A program made the translations under genes and the position numbers. Positions 40,721 to 49,453 of a DNA stretch of 57,068 nt are shown piece after piece. The notes beneath the pieces are model-generated. The model did not search any database, was not told the origin of the DNA, and saw only the letters and a list, made by a program, of their open reading frames with translations. Source of the stretch: Gammaproteobacteria bacterium. Its GTDB lineage: Bacteria; Pseudomonadota; Gammaproteobacteria; Burkholderiales; Burkholderiaceae_C. Location of the stretch: positions 1 through 57,068 of the forward strand of contig JAHJOG010000270.1 of the NCBI GenBank assembly GCA_018820395.1. Direction: 5' to 3'. Numbering within the stretch: the stretch's first letter is position 1; the number at the start of each line of letters is the position of its first letter.

Positions 40721-42574
40721 CTAGCGGGGCGTCAAGATGTTCGGCAGCGTCCCGGCATGGAGCCCCTCGACCACCTCTGCGCGATGCTTGAGCACCGCGC
40801 GCTGGTTGATCGATCCCTTGTCGGTGACTTCGCCCTTGTCGATCGACGGAGGCTCGCTCACGAGGCAGGCACGCGCGACGCGGTTCGCGCTGCCGGTGCT
40901 GGCGGCCGAGAGCTTGTCGAGCACCTGCTGGAAGTGCGCCATCACGGGGGCGCTGTCGAGCACCTCGCGCAAGGGCGCGTCCGGCGCGAGGCCGGCCAGT
41001 TGGCGCACCTTCTGCGTGGGGAAGATGAGCGCGCCGACTTCCTTGAGGTTGATGCCGGTCAGCACCACGTCCTGCACATACGGGGCGCCGGCCGCGATGA
41101 TCTTCGCGCGCATGGGGCCGACGCTCACGAAGGTGCCGGTCGCGAGCTTGAAGTCTTCGGCGATGCGGCCGTCGAAGCGCAGGCCCTGGTGGATGTCGGA
41201 TTCGTCGATCCACGTGACCGCGTCGCCGGTCGCGAAGAAGCCTTCGTCGTCGAAGGCCTCGGCCGTCGCATCGGGCGCGCGCCAGTAGCCGGGCGTGATG
41301 TTGGGCCCGCGATAGCGCACCTCGGTCTTGCCGTCGACCTCGATCAGCTTGATTTCGATGCCGGGCGCGGGAAGGCCGATGTCGCCCGAGCGGACGTTCG
41401 GGCTGGTGACGTAGAGCGCGAAGGGCGCGGACTCGGTCATTCCGAGGCCCGTGCCCATCACGATGCGCTCGCCGATCTCGGTTTCCTGGGTCTTGTGCAG
41501 GCTGTCCCAGACCGGCTGCGAAAGGGCGGCCCCCGAATAGAAGAACAGCTTGACGCGCGACAGCAGGGTGCGGCGCAGTTGCGCGTCTGACTCCATGGCG
41601 TGGGCGATGGCCTCGAAGCCGGTCGGCACGTTGAAGTAGATGGTGGGGGCGATCTCGCGCAGGTTGCGCAAGGTCTCGGCGATGCCGGCGGGCGTCGGCT
41701 TGCCGTCGTCGATGTAGAGCGTGCCGCCGTTGTTGAGCACGATGCCCACGTTGTGATTGCCGCCGAAGGTGTGGTTCCACGGCAGCCAGTCGACCAGCAC
41801 GGGCGGCTCTTCGGCCACGGCCGGGATCGAGTGCGCCAGCTGCTGCTGGTTGGCGCACCACATCCGGTGCGTGTTGATCACGGCCTTGGGCAGCTTGGTC
41901 GAGCCCGAGGTGAAGAGGAACTTGGTGATGGTGTCCGGGCCGGTGGCGCGCATGGCTTCGTCGGCGGCCGGTGTGGCCGGCGTGGCCAGCAGGTCGGCGA
42001 AGCGCGTAGCGGGACGGTCGTCGAGACAGCCTTCGGCCAGCACCACTTCGACATCCGCCGGCACGGTGGCGGCGATGGCGCGTGCGAAGCGGCCGGCGTC
42101 CGCGGCGAACACCAGGCCGGGTGTCAGGGTGTCGAGCACATGGCGCAGCTTTTCGAAATCTTGGCTCACCAGCGAGTAGGGCGGCGATACCGGGCAGTAC
42201 GGGATGCCGGCATAGAGGCAGCCGAGGGCGAGCAAGGCATGCTCGATGCCGTTTTCGCTCAGGATCGCGACCGGTCGATCGGCGCTCAGGCCGCGGTCGA
42301 GCAGCGCCTGCGCGATGCTGCGTGCGGCTTGCAAGGCCTCGGCATAGCTGACGCGAAGCCAGTCGCCGGTGCTGCCGTCGGGCTCGCGCCGGCGGCGCGC
42401 GATGAAGGTGCGATCGGGTTCAGCGGCGGCCCAGTGGACGAGCCGGTCGGTCATGCGCTCGCCATAGGGCGCGAGCGGCACGTCGGCCTGCAAATAACGC
42501 GCGCCCGAAGGGCCGTCGCGCAGCACCGCTCGGGTCACGCCGAAGGCGAGCGGGCGATAGTTGGCGCGGGTCAT
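40721..42574 (-). CDS. fcs: Feruloyl-CoA synthase (hydroxycinnamate-CoA ligase)
   Basis: Adenylate-forming enzyme of 617 residues that activates ferulate, p-coumarate or related acids to CoA thioesters. The P-loop-like FLFTSGSTKLPKAVINTHRM, GTGLGMTESAP and GDAVTWIDESDIHQGLRFDGR are AMP-binding motifs, and the chain has the long N-terminus of the feruloyl-CoA synthase family. The C-terminal lysine that drives adenylation lies in VTDKGSINQRA. The crotonase upstream ends within its first four bases. Confidence 0.9.
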   Translation of the reverse strand: MTRANYRPLAFGVTRAVLRDGPSGARYLQADVPLAPYGERMTDRLVHWAAAEPDRTFIARRRREPDGSTGDWLRVSYAEALQAARSIAQALLDRGLSADRPVAILSENGIEHALLALGCLYAGIPYCPVSPPYSLVSQDFEKLRHVLDTLTPGLVFAADAGRFARAIAATVPADVEVVLAEGCLDDRPATRFADLLATPATPAADEAMRATGPDTITKFLFTSGSTKLPKAVINTHRMWCANQQQLAHSIPAVAEEPPVLVDWLPWNHTFGGNHNVGIVLNNGGTLYIDDGKPTPAGIAETLRNLREIAPTIYFNVPTGFEAIAHAMESDAQLRRTLLSRVKLFFYSGAALSQPVWDSLHKTQETEIGERIVMGTGLGMTESAPFALYVTSPNVRSGDIGLPAPGIEIKLIEVDGKTEVRYRGPNITPGYWRAPDATAEAFDDEGFFATGDAVTWIDESDIHQGLRFDGRIAEDFKLATGTFVSVGPMRAKIIAAGAPYVQDVVLTGINLKEVGALIFPTQKVRQLAGLAPDAPLREVLDSAPVMAHFQQVLDKLSAASTGSANRVARACLVSEPPSIDKGEVTDKGSINQRAVLKHRAEVVEGLHAGTLPNILTPR

Positions 42575-43344
42575 TCCTTGCTCACCTTGGCGGCGCGCCC
42601 GTCGAGGAAGGCCTTGACGCGTTCCTTGGCTTCGGGGGCGCTTTGCGCGATGCCGGCCATCAACGCTTCGGTGAAGAAGCCGTGGTCGGCCGGCTGTTCG
42701 CTGATGCGGGGCAGGGCGTGCATCAGCGCGTAGTTGGTGAGCGGTGCGTTGGCGGCGACGCGCTTGGCGAGTTCGATCGCCTTGTCGAAGGCCGTGCCTT
42801 CGGCCACGAGGTACTGCGCGAAGCCGACGCGCTCGCCCTCTTCGGCGTTGTAGACGCGGCCGGTCATCATCATGTCGGTCATGCGCGCGGTACCGATCAG
42901 CTTGGGAATGCGCACCGAGCCGCCGCCGCCGACGAAGATGCCGCGCGAGCCTTCGGGCAGTGCATAGAAGGTCGTGCTGTCGGCCACGCGGATGTGGCAG
43001 GCGCTCGCGAGTTCGAGCCCGCCGCCCACGACCGCGCCATGCAGCGCCGCGATCACCGGCACCGGGCCGGACTGCACGAGGTCGAGCGCCGCGTGCCAGG
43101 TGCGCGAATGGCGCAGCCCTTCTCCGGCATCGCGTTCCTGGAGCTCGGACAGGTCGAGCCCCGCGCAGAAATGCGGGCCGTCGCCGTCGATGACGGCTGC
43201 GCGTACCGTGGAGGGCAGGGCCTCGAAGGTGTGGCGCAACGCGAGGATGAGCGCATCGGACAGCGCATTCCGCTTGGCCGCGCGGGTCAGGCGCACGATG
43301 GCGATGTCGTCGCGGAGTTCGAGTTGGAGGTCGGCGTAGGTCAT
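42571..43344 (-). CDS. Crotonase-family enoyl-CoA hydratase
   Basis: A 257-residue crotonase. HFCAGLDLSELQE forms the oxyanion-hole region; GGGLELASACHI and LPEGSRGIFVGGGGSVRIP keep the two acidic residues typical of true hydratases. In this operon it should hydrate feruloyl-CoA (or p-coumaroyl-CoA) to the 3-hydroxy-3-aryl-propionyl-CoA. Some FCS-linked crotonases are lyases that release vanillin directly, but the SDR and amidohydrolase partners argue for hydratase without cleavage. First gene of the operon; its start faces the amidohydrolase. Confidence 0.87.
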   Translation of the reverse strand: MTYADLQLELRDDIAIVRLTRAAKRNALSDALILALRHTFEALPSTVRAAVIDGDGPHFCAGLDLSELQERDAGEGLRHSRTWHAALDLVQSGPVPVIAALHGAVVGGGLELASACHIRVADSTTFYALPEGSRGIFVGGGGSVRIPKLIGTARMTDMMMTGRVYNAEEGERVGFAQYLVAEGTAFDKAIELAKRVAANAPLTNYALMHALPRISEQPADHGFFTEALMAGIAQSAPEAKERVKAFLDGRAAKVSKE

Positions 43345-43373
43345 GATTGCGTTCCGGAGCTGGATGGATTATG

Positions 43374-43388
43374 GTTATATGAAATAAC
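43374..43388 (-). promoter_or_regulatory. Candidate MarR-type operator 1
   Basis: GTTAT-ATGAA-ATAAC, a perfect inverted repeat of 15 bases, lies 30 bases before the crotonase start in an otherwise GC-rich gap. The position between two divergent promoters fits a HcaR/CouR site. Confidence 0.45.
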
Positions 43389-43397
43389 TAATTCAAG

Positions 43398-43420
43398 CCA
43401 TGTCGGCCGCTCCGGCATGG
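43398..43420. promoter_or_regulatory. Candidate operator 2 (23-bp dyad)
   Basis: CCATGTCGG (43398-43406) and CCGGCATGG (43412-43420) form a 9-bp inverted repeat with one mismatch and a 5-base spacer. It is a second potential regulator site in the same 128-base gap, or a GC-rich hairpin in the amidohydrolase leader. Confidence 0.35.
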
Positions 43421-43472
43421 GTATTTACCCCTAACTCAACCGCGTCTTCAACCGCGTCTCGGAGACAGTGCC

Positions 43473-44339
43473 ATGGACCATCGGAACCTGATCGCGATCG
43501 ACACCCACACCCACGCCGAAGTGAGCTGCTGGAATCCGTTCGACAACTATGGCGAGGAATACGATCGTGCGGCCGACAAGTACTTCCGGTCAAGCCGCCG
43601 GCCGACCATTCAGGAGAGCATCGACTACTACCGGGAGCGCAAGATCGGCCTGGTGATGTTCATGGTCGACGCCGAGTCGAACCTGGGCCGGCGCCGCATT
43701 CCCAACGAAGAGATCGCGGAGGCCGCGCGACAGAACAGCGACATCATGATCGCCTTCGCCAGCATCGATCCGCACAAGGGAAAGATGGGCGCACGCGAAG
43801 CTCGGCGGCTGATTGAGGAGCACGGCGTCAAGGGCTTCAAGTTCCATCCGACGGTGCAGGGCTACCACCCCTACGACAAGATGGCCTGGCCGATCTACGA
43901 AGTGATCGACGAGTACAAGTTGCCGGCCGTGTTCCACACCGGCCACAGCGGCATCGGTTCGGGCATGCGCTGCGGTGGCGGCCTGCGCCTCGAATACAGC
44001 AACCCGATGCATCTGGACGACGTGGCGATCGACTTTCCGGACATGCAGATCGTGATGGCGCATCCCAGCTTCCCGTGGCAGGACGAAGCGCTGAGCGTGG
44101 CGACGCACAAGCCCAACGTGTGGATCGACTTGTCGGGCTGGAGCCCCAAGTATTTTCCCAAGCAGCTGGTGCAGTACGCCAACACGCTGCTCAAAGACCG
44201 CATTCTGTTTGGCAGCGACTACCCGCTGATCACGCCCGACCGATGGATGAAGGATTTCGAGGAGGCAGGCTTCAAGCCCGAAGTGATGCCGGGGATCCTC
44301 AAGGGGAATGCGGTCCGTCTGCTGGGACTGGATCGCTGA
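43473..44339 (+). CDS. Amidohydrolase family protein, likely 4-hydroxyphenyl-beta-ketoacyl-CoA hydrolase
   Basis: A TIM-barrel amidohydrolase-2 protein of 288 residues. The metal motif is DTHTHAE near the start, with HTGHSGIG, MAHPSFPWQDEA and LFGSDYPL providing the later His and Asp. In the hydroxycinnamate pathways of Rhodococcus (cou genes) and Agrobacterium an amidohydrolase-fold enzyme hydrolyses the aryl-beta-ketoacyl-CoA to acetyl-CoA and the aromatic acid. I assign this role by context; closer family assignment is uncertain, since related enzymes act as decarboxylases. It is divergent from the operon across the operator region and overlaps the Kef gene by 41 bases at its 3' end. Confidence 0.78.
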   Translation: MDHRNLIAIDTHTHAEVSCWNPFDNYGEEYDRAADKYFRSSRRPTIQESIDYYRERKIGLVMFMVDAESNLGRRRIPNEEIAEAARQNSDIMIAFASIDPHKGKMGAREARRLIEEHGVKGFKFHPTVQGYHPYDKMAWPIYEVIDEYKLPAVFHTGHSGIGSGMRCGGGLRLEYSNPMHLDDVAIDFPDMQIVMAHPSFPWQDEALSVATHKPNVWIDLSGWSPKYFPKQLVQYANTLLKDRILFGSDYPLITPDRWMKDFEEAGFKPEVMPGILKGNAVRLLGLDR

Positions 44340-46188
44340 GGCTCAACGCGGGCGCGTCGTCGTCCGCAGCGCGTTCCCATTCGAGGCTGTTGCGCTTGCG
44401 GCGCGCCTGCTGTTCGCGGGCAATCTGTTCCTCGAACTGCTGGCGTCCCTCCTTGGCGACGGCGATCAGCTTGGCGCGGTCCTTGTAGTGGGGGTAGGTC
44501 TCCAGCATGAGCTGGATGTTGCGACGACGGAACCGCATGGCGGCTTCCCGTGCCTCGTGAGCCGGCCAGCCCAGGCCTTCGAGCACCGAGCGCGCAGAGC
44601 GCAGCGACGATTCGAACATTTCGCGCTCGATGAATTCGACCTTGCGGTCGAGCAACTGGTACAGATGGCCGACGTTGCGTGCCCTGGCGATGATGCGGGC
44701 GTCGGGGAAGTTTTCCTGCACCAGGTCGACGATCTCCAAAGATTGCTCGACGCCGTCGACGGCGACCACGATCACCTTGGCGGTCGCGGCACCGGCGGTG
44801 CGCAGCAGGTCGAGCCGCGTGGCATCGCCGTAGAACACCCGGAAGCCGAACTGGCGCAGGCTCTCGATGGTGTCGGGGTCGTGGTCGAGCACCGTCACCT
44901 TGAGGCCTTGCGAGCCCAGCATGCGTCCGACGATCTGCCCATAGCGGCCGAAGCCGCAGATGACGACCTTGGCGTCCTGCTGCTCCGAGATCTCTTCCAT
45001 GTCGGTCGCCTTCGGTGCGCCGAGCCGCGGCAGCAGCCATTTGTCGATCACCACCAACAGCAAGGGTGAGACCAGCATCGACAGCGCCACCGCGCCGATC
45101 AGAAAAGACGCCACGCCGGGCGGCAGCACGTCCGGCCCCGCCGACTGGAACACCACGAAGGCGAATTCGCCGCCCTGGGCGAGCAACAGCGTGAACACGG
45201 GACGCTCGCGCACGGGCAGCCCCATCAGCGCGGCCATCAGGTAGATGACCACGAGCTTGAAGAGCATGAAGCCGAGCACCACCAGGGCCATCAGCCCGGG
45301 TCGGGCGATCAGCACGCCGAAGTCGATGCTCATGCCGACCGCGATGAAGAAGAGGCCCAGCAGCAATCCCTTGAAGGGCTCGATGTCGGTTTCGAGCTCG
45401 CGCCGGTATTCGCTTTCGGCCAGCAGCACGCCTGCGAGAAAGGCGCCGAGCGCCATCGACAGTCCGATGAACTGCATCAGCGCCGCGATGGCGACAACCA
45501 GCAGCAGCGAAGCGGCGGTGAAGATCTCTGGCGCGTTGCTGCGCGCGATCCAGCGCAGCAGCGGTCGCAATGCCAGCCGGCCGCCCAGCACGATCCCGCC
45601 GATGACGGCAATGGTCTTGATGGCCTCCACGGCCCGGTCGGCGCCCGTGATGGCCGGCCCGCTGTCGCTGACCGCCAACACCGGCAGCAGCGCCAGGATG
45701 GGAATGGCGGCCACGTCCTGAAAGAGCAGGATTGAAAAGCCGGCCTGTCCGCTCGCCGTCGGCAGCAGGTTGCGCTCGCCCAGCACCTGGAGTGCGATGG
45801 CGGTTGACGACAGCGCCAAGCCGAGGGCGGCCACCAGCGCCACGCGCCAACTGGCGCCCGCCGCCCAGCCGACCAGAAACAGCACGGCCGCGCACGACAG
45901 CACCTGCGCCGTGCCCCAGCCGAAGATGGGGCGCCGCATGCTCCACAAGCGCTTGGGTTCGAGCTCGAGCCCGACCAGGAAGAGCATCAGCACCACGCCG
46001 AACTCGGCGAAATGCAGGATGTCTTCGACGTTGGTGACCAGCCCCAGGCCCCACGGACCGATGGCGATGCCGGCCGCCAGGTAGCCGATGATCGAGCCGA
46101 GCCCGAGCGCCTTCGACAGCGGCACGGCCAACACGGCGGCGCCGAGGTAGATCAGCGAGTTGACCAGCCAGGCAGGTGAGTGCTCCAT
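44299..46188 (-). CDS. Glutathione-regulated potassium efflux-like antiporter (KefB/KefC, CPA2)
   Basis: Inner-membrane K+/H+ antiporter of 629 residues. About 12 transmembrane segments (1-385) include IIGYLAAGIAIGPWGLG and FLVGLELEPKRLW, typical of CPA2. A C-terminal RCK/TrkA-N domain starts VVICGFGRYGQIVGRML and carries YGDATRLDLLRTAGAATAK. Kef systems protect against electrophiles. The ATG directly abuts the KefF/KefG-like stop. Its 3' end runs 41 bases into the convergent amidohydrolase. Confidence 0.9.
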   Translation of the reverse strand: MEHSPAWLVNSLIYLGAAVLAVPLSKALGLGSIIGYLAAGIAIGPWGLGLVTNVEDILHFAEFGVVLMLFLVGLELEPKRLWSMRRPIFGWGTAQVLSCAAVLFLVGWAAGASWRVALVAALGLALSSTAIALQVLGERNLLPTASGQAGFSILLFQDVAAIPILALLPVLAVSDSGPAITGADRAVEAIKTIAVIGGIVLGGRLALRPLLRWIARSNAPEIFTAASLLLVVAIAALMQFIGLSMALGAFLAGVLLAESEYRRELETDIEPFKGLLLGLFFIAVGMSIDFGVLIARPGLMALVVLGFMLFKLVVIYLMAALMGLPVRERPVFTLLLAQGGEFAFVVFQSAGPDVLPPGVASFLIGAVALSMLVSPLLLVVIDKWLLPRLGAPKATDMEEISEQQDAKVVICGFGRYGQIVGRMLGSQGLKVTVLDHDPDTIESLRQFGFRVFYGDATRLDLLRTAGAATAKVIVVAVDGVEQSLEIVDLVQENFPDARIIARARNVGHLYQLLDRKVEFIEREMFESSLRSARSVLEGLGWPAHEAREAAMRFRRRNIQLMLETYPHYKDRAKLIAVAKEGRQQFEEQIAREQQARRKRNSLEWERAADDDAPALSLSDPVPADGPHSP

Positions 46189-46830
46189 CTATGCCTCCTC
46201 GTTTTCGGTGGGCCGGTCGGTTTCGGGCACCACGCAGCCCAGGTCGGCGTCGAGGTCCGCGAGCTCCGGCCAGTCGGGGTAGCTGGCCAGCCGCTCGCTG
46301 AACACCTGGACGTGCTGGTCGAGGGCCTGGTTCGGCGTGCTTCGCGCGCCGTGAAGCACCAGCGGGGGCAGAAAGCGCATGCCGCAGAGCGCAGCGGTCT
46401 GCTCGTAGGGCGGCAGGAAAGCGTCGAAGAAATAGCGGTTGTAGCTTTCGGGGTGGTAGCTCGACTCGGGGCCACCGGTCGTGGCGACCAGCCAGCAATC
46501 CTTGCCCTGCAGCGCGCGGCCGCCGGTGCCATAGGCCCAGCCGTAGCTGAGCACGTCGTCGACCCAGAGCTTCTGAAGCGCCGGCATGGAATACCACTGG
46601 ATCGGATGGAGCAGCACCAGCAAGTTGGCGCTGGCGAGCCGCGACTGCTCGAGTTCGACGTCGATCGCGTAGTCGGGATAACTGGCGTAGAGGTCGGTGA
46701 CCTCGATGCCGGGGACCTTGCGCGCCGCCTCGAGCATGAGCCGATTGACGCGCGAATCGCGCCAGTGGGGATGCGCCGCGACCAGGTAGATGCCGCGATT
46801 TTGTGTGGAGGATGTGTTCGTGGGCGACAT
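46189..46830 (-). CDS. KefF/KefG-like NAD(P)H oxidoreductase, Kef regulatory subunit
   Basis: A 213-residue flavodoxin-fold quinone reductase. GIYLVAAHPHWRDSRVNR is the flavin-binding start; LVLLHPIQWYSMPALQKLWVDDVLSYGWAYG is the KefF/NQO signature. KefF and KefG bind Kef channels and are needed for full activity. The ATG at 46830 gives the family length; a longer frame starts at 46884. It abuts kefB/C on the 3' side (TAG then ATG). Confidence 0.88.
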   Translation of the reverse strand: MSPTNTSSTQNRGIYLVAAHPHWRDSRVNRLMLEAARKVPGIEVTDLYASYPDYAIDVELEQSRLASANLLVLLHPIQWYSMPALQKLWVDDVLSYGWAYGTGGRALQGKDCWLVATTGGPESSYHPESYNRYFFDAFLPPYEQTAALCGMRFLPPLVLHGARSTPNQALDQHVQVFSERLASYPDWPELADLDADLGCVVPETDRPTENEEA

Positions 46831-46898
46831 GCCGCGAACATATCGCACTCCGCACGCGGCTACCATGCGCCTGTCTTCAGCCAAGCGAGGAGTCAGTC

Positions 46899-47519
46899 AT
46901 GCCGGTGGTCCTGGTTGCCAATCCCAAGGGTGGGGTCGGAAAGTCCACGATCGCGACCAACGTCGCGGGGTACTTCGCGAGCCGCGGGCATTCGGTGATG
47001 CTGGGCGACGTGGATCGCCAGCAATCGTCCAAGCTCTGGCTGAGCCTGCGTCCGCCACAGGCACGCCGGATTACCACCTGGGAGGCTTCCGGCGATCACG
47101 GCGTGGCCAAGCCGCCGCGCGGAACGACCCACGCCGTGCTCGATTCGCCGGCGGGCCTGCACGGCTCGCGCTTCAAGGACGTGGTCGCACTGGCCGATCG
47201 GGTGCTCGTGCCGCTGCAGCCGAGCATCTTCGACATCTACGCGACCCGCGATTTCATCGACAAGCTTTTGGCCCATCGACACGTCGACAAGAGCCGGATC
47301 GGCGTGGTGGGAATGCGCGTTGGTGCGCGCACGCTGGCAGCCGACCGCTTGCGCGAGTTCGTGAGCGAGCTGGGCGTTCCGGTGCTCGGCGAATTGCGCG
47401 ACACGCAGAATTACGTGCAGCTCGCCGCGCGCGGGCTGACGCTGTTCGACATTGCGCCGGGCCGGGTGGAACGCGACCTCGAGCAATGGGCGCCCATTCG
47501 CGACTGGCTCGACGGCTGA
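46899..47519 (+). CDS. Orphan ParA/MinD-family ATPase
   Basis: A 206-residue ATPase with the deviant Walker A KGGVGKST at residues 10-17, a VDRQQSSKLW segment after strand 2, and VLDSPAGLHGSRFKDVV as Walker B. The family positions DNA, organelles or protein clusters by gradient formation on the nucleoid. No parB or cargo gene is next to it, and size is small. The ATG at 46899 has GAGGAG seven bases upstream. It is divergent from the Kef pair and followed by a MaoC hydratase gene. Confidence 0.85.
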   Translation: MPVVLVANPKGGVGKSTIATNVAGYFASRGHSVMLGDVDRQQSSKLWLSLRPPQARRITTWEASGDHGVAKPPRGTTHAVLDSPAGLHGSRFKDVVALADRVLVPLQPSIFDIYATRDFIDKLLAHRHVDKSRIGVVGMRVGARTLAADRLREFVSELGVPVLGELRDTQNYVQLAARGLTLFDIAPGRVERDLEQWAPIRDWLDG

Positions 47520-47538
47520 TTGCCGCTACAGTGCGCCC

Positions 47539-47997
47539 ATGAAAAAGACATTTCAAACCCTGCAGGAACTTGCGGACTGCGTCGGCCAGGAAGTCGCGGT
47601 GAGCGACTGGATCGAAGTCACCCAAACGCAGGTCAATCAATTTGCCGATGCCACGGGCGACCACCAGTGGATCCACGTCGACGTCGAGAAGGCCAAGGCC
47701 GGCCCGTTCGGCGCGCCGATCGCCCATGGGTTCTTGACCCTGTCGATGCTGCCGAAGTTTTTTCAGGGCGCCATCGAGGTGGTCGAGTCCGGGATGGGCA
47801 TCAACTACGGCTTGAATCGGGTGCGCTTCATGTCCCCTGTGCGCGTGGGCGGACGTGTGCGCGGCCGCATGAAGCTCCTGTCGTCGACGCCGATCGACAA
47901 CAACGGACTGCAGATGACGTGGGAAACCACGATCGAACTCGAAGGCGCCAGCAAGCCCGCGTGCGTCGCCGAGTCGGTGGTGCGCCGCTATCCCTGA
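47539..47997 (+). CDS. MaoC-like (R)-specific enoyl-CoA hydratase
   Basis: A hotdog-fold hydratase of 152 residues. The catalytic Asp-His motif is in FADATGDHQWIHVD, followed by GPFGAPIAHGFLTLSMLP, and NRVRFMSPVRVGGRVRGR is a family block. Such enzymes hydrate trans-2-enoyl-CoA to (R)-3-hydroxyacyl-CoA for PHA or lipid metabolism. Only 19 bases separate it from the ParA gene, so they may be cotranscribed without functional link. A strong terminator follows. Confidence 0.88.
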   Translation: MKKTFQTLQELADCVGQEVAVSDWIEVTQTQVNQFADATGDHQWIHVDVEKAKAGPFGAPIAHGFLTLSMLPKFFQGAIEVVESGMGINYGLNRVRFMSPVRVGGRVRGRMKLLSSTPIDNNGLQMTWETTIELEGASKPACVAESVVRRYP

Positions 47998-48022
47998 GCT
48001 CTGAGCCACAAGTCGACAAGAT

Positions 48023-48060
48023 AAAAAGCCCCGCCGGGCTAGACCCGGCGGGGCTTTTTT
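48023..48060. terminator. Bidirectional Rho-independent terminator
   Basis: A 13-bp GC-rich stem (AAGCCCCGCCGGG with CCCGGCGGGGCTT) closes a CTAGA loop and has A5 on the left and T6 on the right. It ends the maoC transcript and the reverse-strand secreted-protein gene. Confidence 0.93.
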
Positions 48061-48092
48061 CTTCTAAAGATCGGTCCGGATGAATCCGAGGC

Positions 48093-48365
48093 TTACATCT
48101 CTCCGTAAGTAGCAGCACCTTCGCTGGTGATCGCACGCGCTTCGGCGCGGACATTGGCGCGACTGGCTTCGCTGTTGATGGCGAGCACACCGGTGCTGCC
48201 GTTGCTGATCTGAACCGGGTTGCGGGCCTGAGCCTGCACTTGGGCACGGGTCATGGTGGACTGGAACTGCTGCGGTGGCAGCGGATTCTGCTCGCCCTGG
48301 AATGCGTGGGCGCCGAAGGCGGCGAAGCTGGAAAGGGCGGCGATGGCGATGAGCTTGGTGTTCAT
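48093..48365 (-). CDS. Small secreted protein (DUF4148-like)
   Basis: A 90-residue protein with a signal peptide (MNTKLIAIAALSSFAAFGAHA, cleavage after AHA). The mature part is Gln/Ala-rich with MTRAQVQAQARN and SRANVRAEARAITSEGA, the paired R-x-x-V-x-x-x-A pattern of DUF4148-type small periplasmic proteins. Function unknown. GGAG lies eight bases before the ATG and a promoter is visible upstream. Confidence 0.75.
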   Translation of the reverse strand: MNTKLIAIAALSSFAAFGAHAFQGEQNPLPPQQFQSTMTRAQVQAQARNPVQISNGSTGVLAINSEASRANVRAEARAITSEGAATYGEM

Positions 48366-48432
48366 GATGAAACTCCTGGTTGAGACCGCCAAAGGCGGGG
48401 GCTGGAAACATGTCGGGAGACCCGATGACTTG

Positions 48433-48461
48433 AATGTAGACGGATAAGTCTCTCAAGTAAA
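48433..48461 (-). promoter_or_regulatory. Sigma-70 promoter of the small secreted protein gene
   Basis: On the reverse strand TTTACT (48456-48461) and TACATT (48433-48438) are spaced by 17 bases in an AT-rich gap, about 70 bases before the ATG. The gap also serves the divergent LysR gene. Confidence 0.5.
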
Positions 48462-48511
48462 CTACTAAGTCATCAATTGAACGTTTCAGTAATAGCAACA
48501 ATTGGACGGTG

Positions 48512-49444
48512 ATGGACAGACTGCTTTCAATGCGCGTTTTTCAGAAAGTGATCGACGAGGGAGGATTCGCCGCAGCAGCGCGCGCGCTGGAGCTCTCGCC
48601 GGCCGCGGTGACTCGGCTGATCGGCGATCTCGAATCGCACCTGGGTGCGCGGCTGATTCAGCGCACGACACGCAAGCTCAGCCTGACGGACGCTGGCGAG
48701 GCCTACCTGGACAGCTTGCGGTCCATCCTGCGGGACATCGAGGTGGCCGAGGCTGCAGCCGTGGCCAGCACCCAGGAGTTGCAGGGCGTCCTGCACATCC
48801 TTGCGACACCCGTCCTGGCGACTCACTTGCTGGCGCCGCGTGTCGCGCGCTGGCGTGCCATGCATCCTGGGGTGGCTCTCGACATCGTGGTCGACCCATT
48901 TCCGCAGCACCGGGTCGAAGCGTTCGACGTGAGTTTTCTACTGCTGGAAGACGGCATCGATCTGAACATCGTGGCGCGGCCCTTGGCCCACACGGACATG
49001 ATCGTCTGCGCCGCTCCCTCCTATCTGGAACGCTTCGGCACGCCGACGCGCCCGGAAGAGTTGCAGTCGCACCAATACCTGAAGTTTCCGTGGCAGCAGA
49101 CCACCGGGCACAGCGCCCGGCGCTTCAGGCTCCAGCCCCGGGACGCCGGCGCGTCGCCGGTCGAGGTCGACATGCCGGTGGCGCTGCAGTCCGCCAGTTT
49201 CGACGTCCTCTACAAGGCCACCCTGGACGGCGCGGGCGTCGCCGCGCTGTCGACGGCACTCGTCGCGCCGCACCTGGAAAGCGGCAGACTCGTGCATCTG
49301 CTGCCGGACTGGATCTTCGGGCGCTTCACGATCTACGCGGCGCTGCCGAGCCGCAAACTGCTCCCGGCACGCACGCGCGCCTTCCTGGATTTCATCAGCC
49401 AGCCACTGCAGCCGCGCCGCGCCAGACCGGAAGTGGTCGCGTAA
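48512..49444 (+). CDS. LysR-family transcriptional regulator
   Basis: A 310-residue regulator. The HTH has MRVFQKVIDEGGFAAAARAL and LSPAAVTRLIGDLESHLGAR. The effector domain shows VRVE-type segments such as LDIVVDPFPQHRVEAFDVSF and ARPLAHTDMIVCAAPSYLER, resembling the CrgA/AaeR-like branch. It is divergent from the small secreted protein gene, a possible target. Start at the ATG 48512 or the GTG one codon earlier. Confidence 0.88.
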   Translation: MDRLLSMRVFQKVIDEGGFAAAARALELSPAAVTRLIGDLESHLGARLIQRTTRKLSLTDAGEAYLDSLRSILRDIEVAEAAAVASTQELQGVLHILATPVLATHLLAPRVARWRAMHPGVALDIVVDPFPQHRVEAFDVSFLLLEDGIDLNIVARPLAHTDMIVCAAPSYLERFGTPTRPEELQSHQYLKFPWQQTTGHSARRFRLQPRDAGASPVEVDMPVALQSASFDVLYKATLDGAGVAALSTALVAPHLESGRLVHLLPDWIFGRFTIYAALPSRKLLPARTRAFLDFISQPLQPRRARPEVVA

Positions 49445-49453
49445 GAGCCAAGC

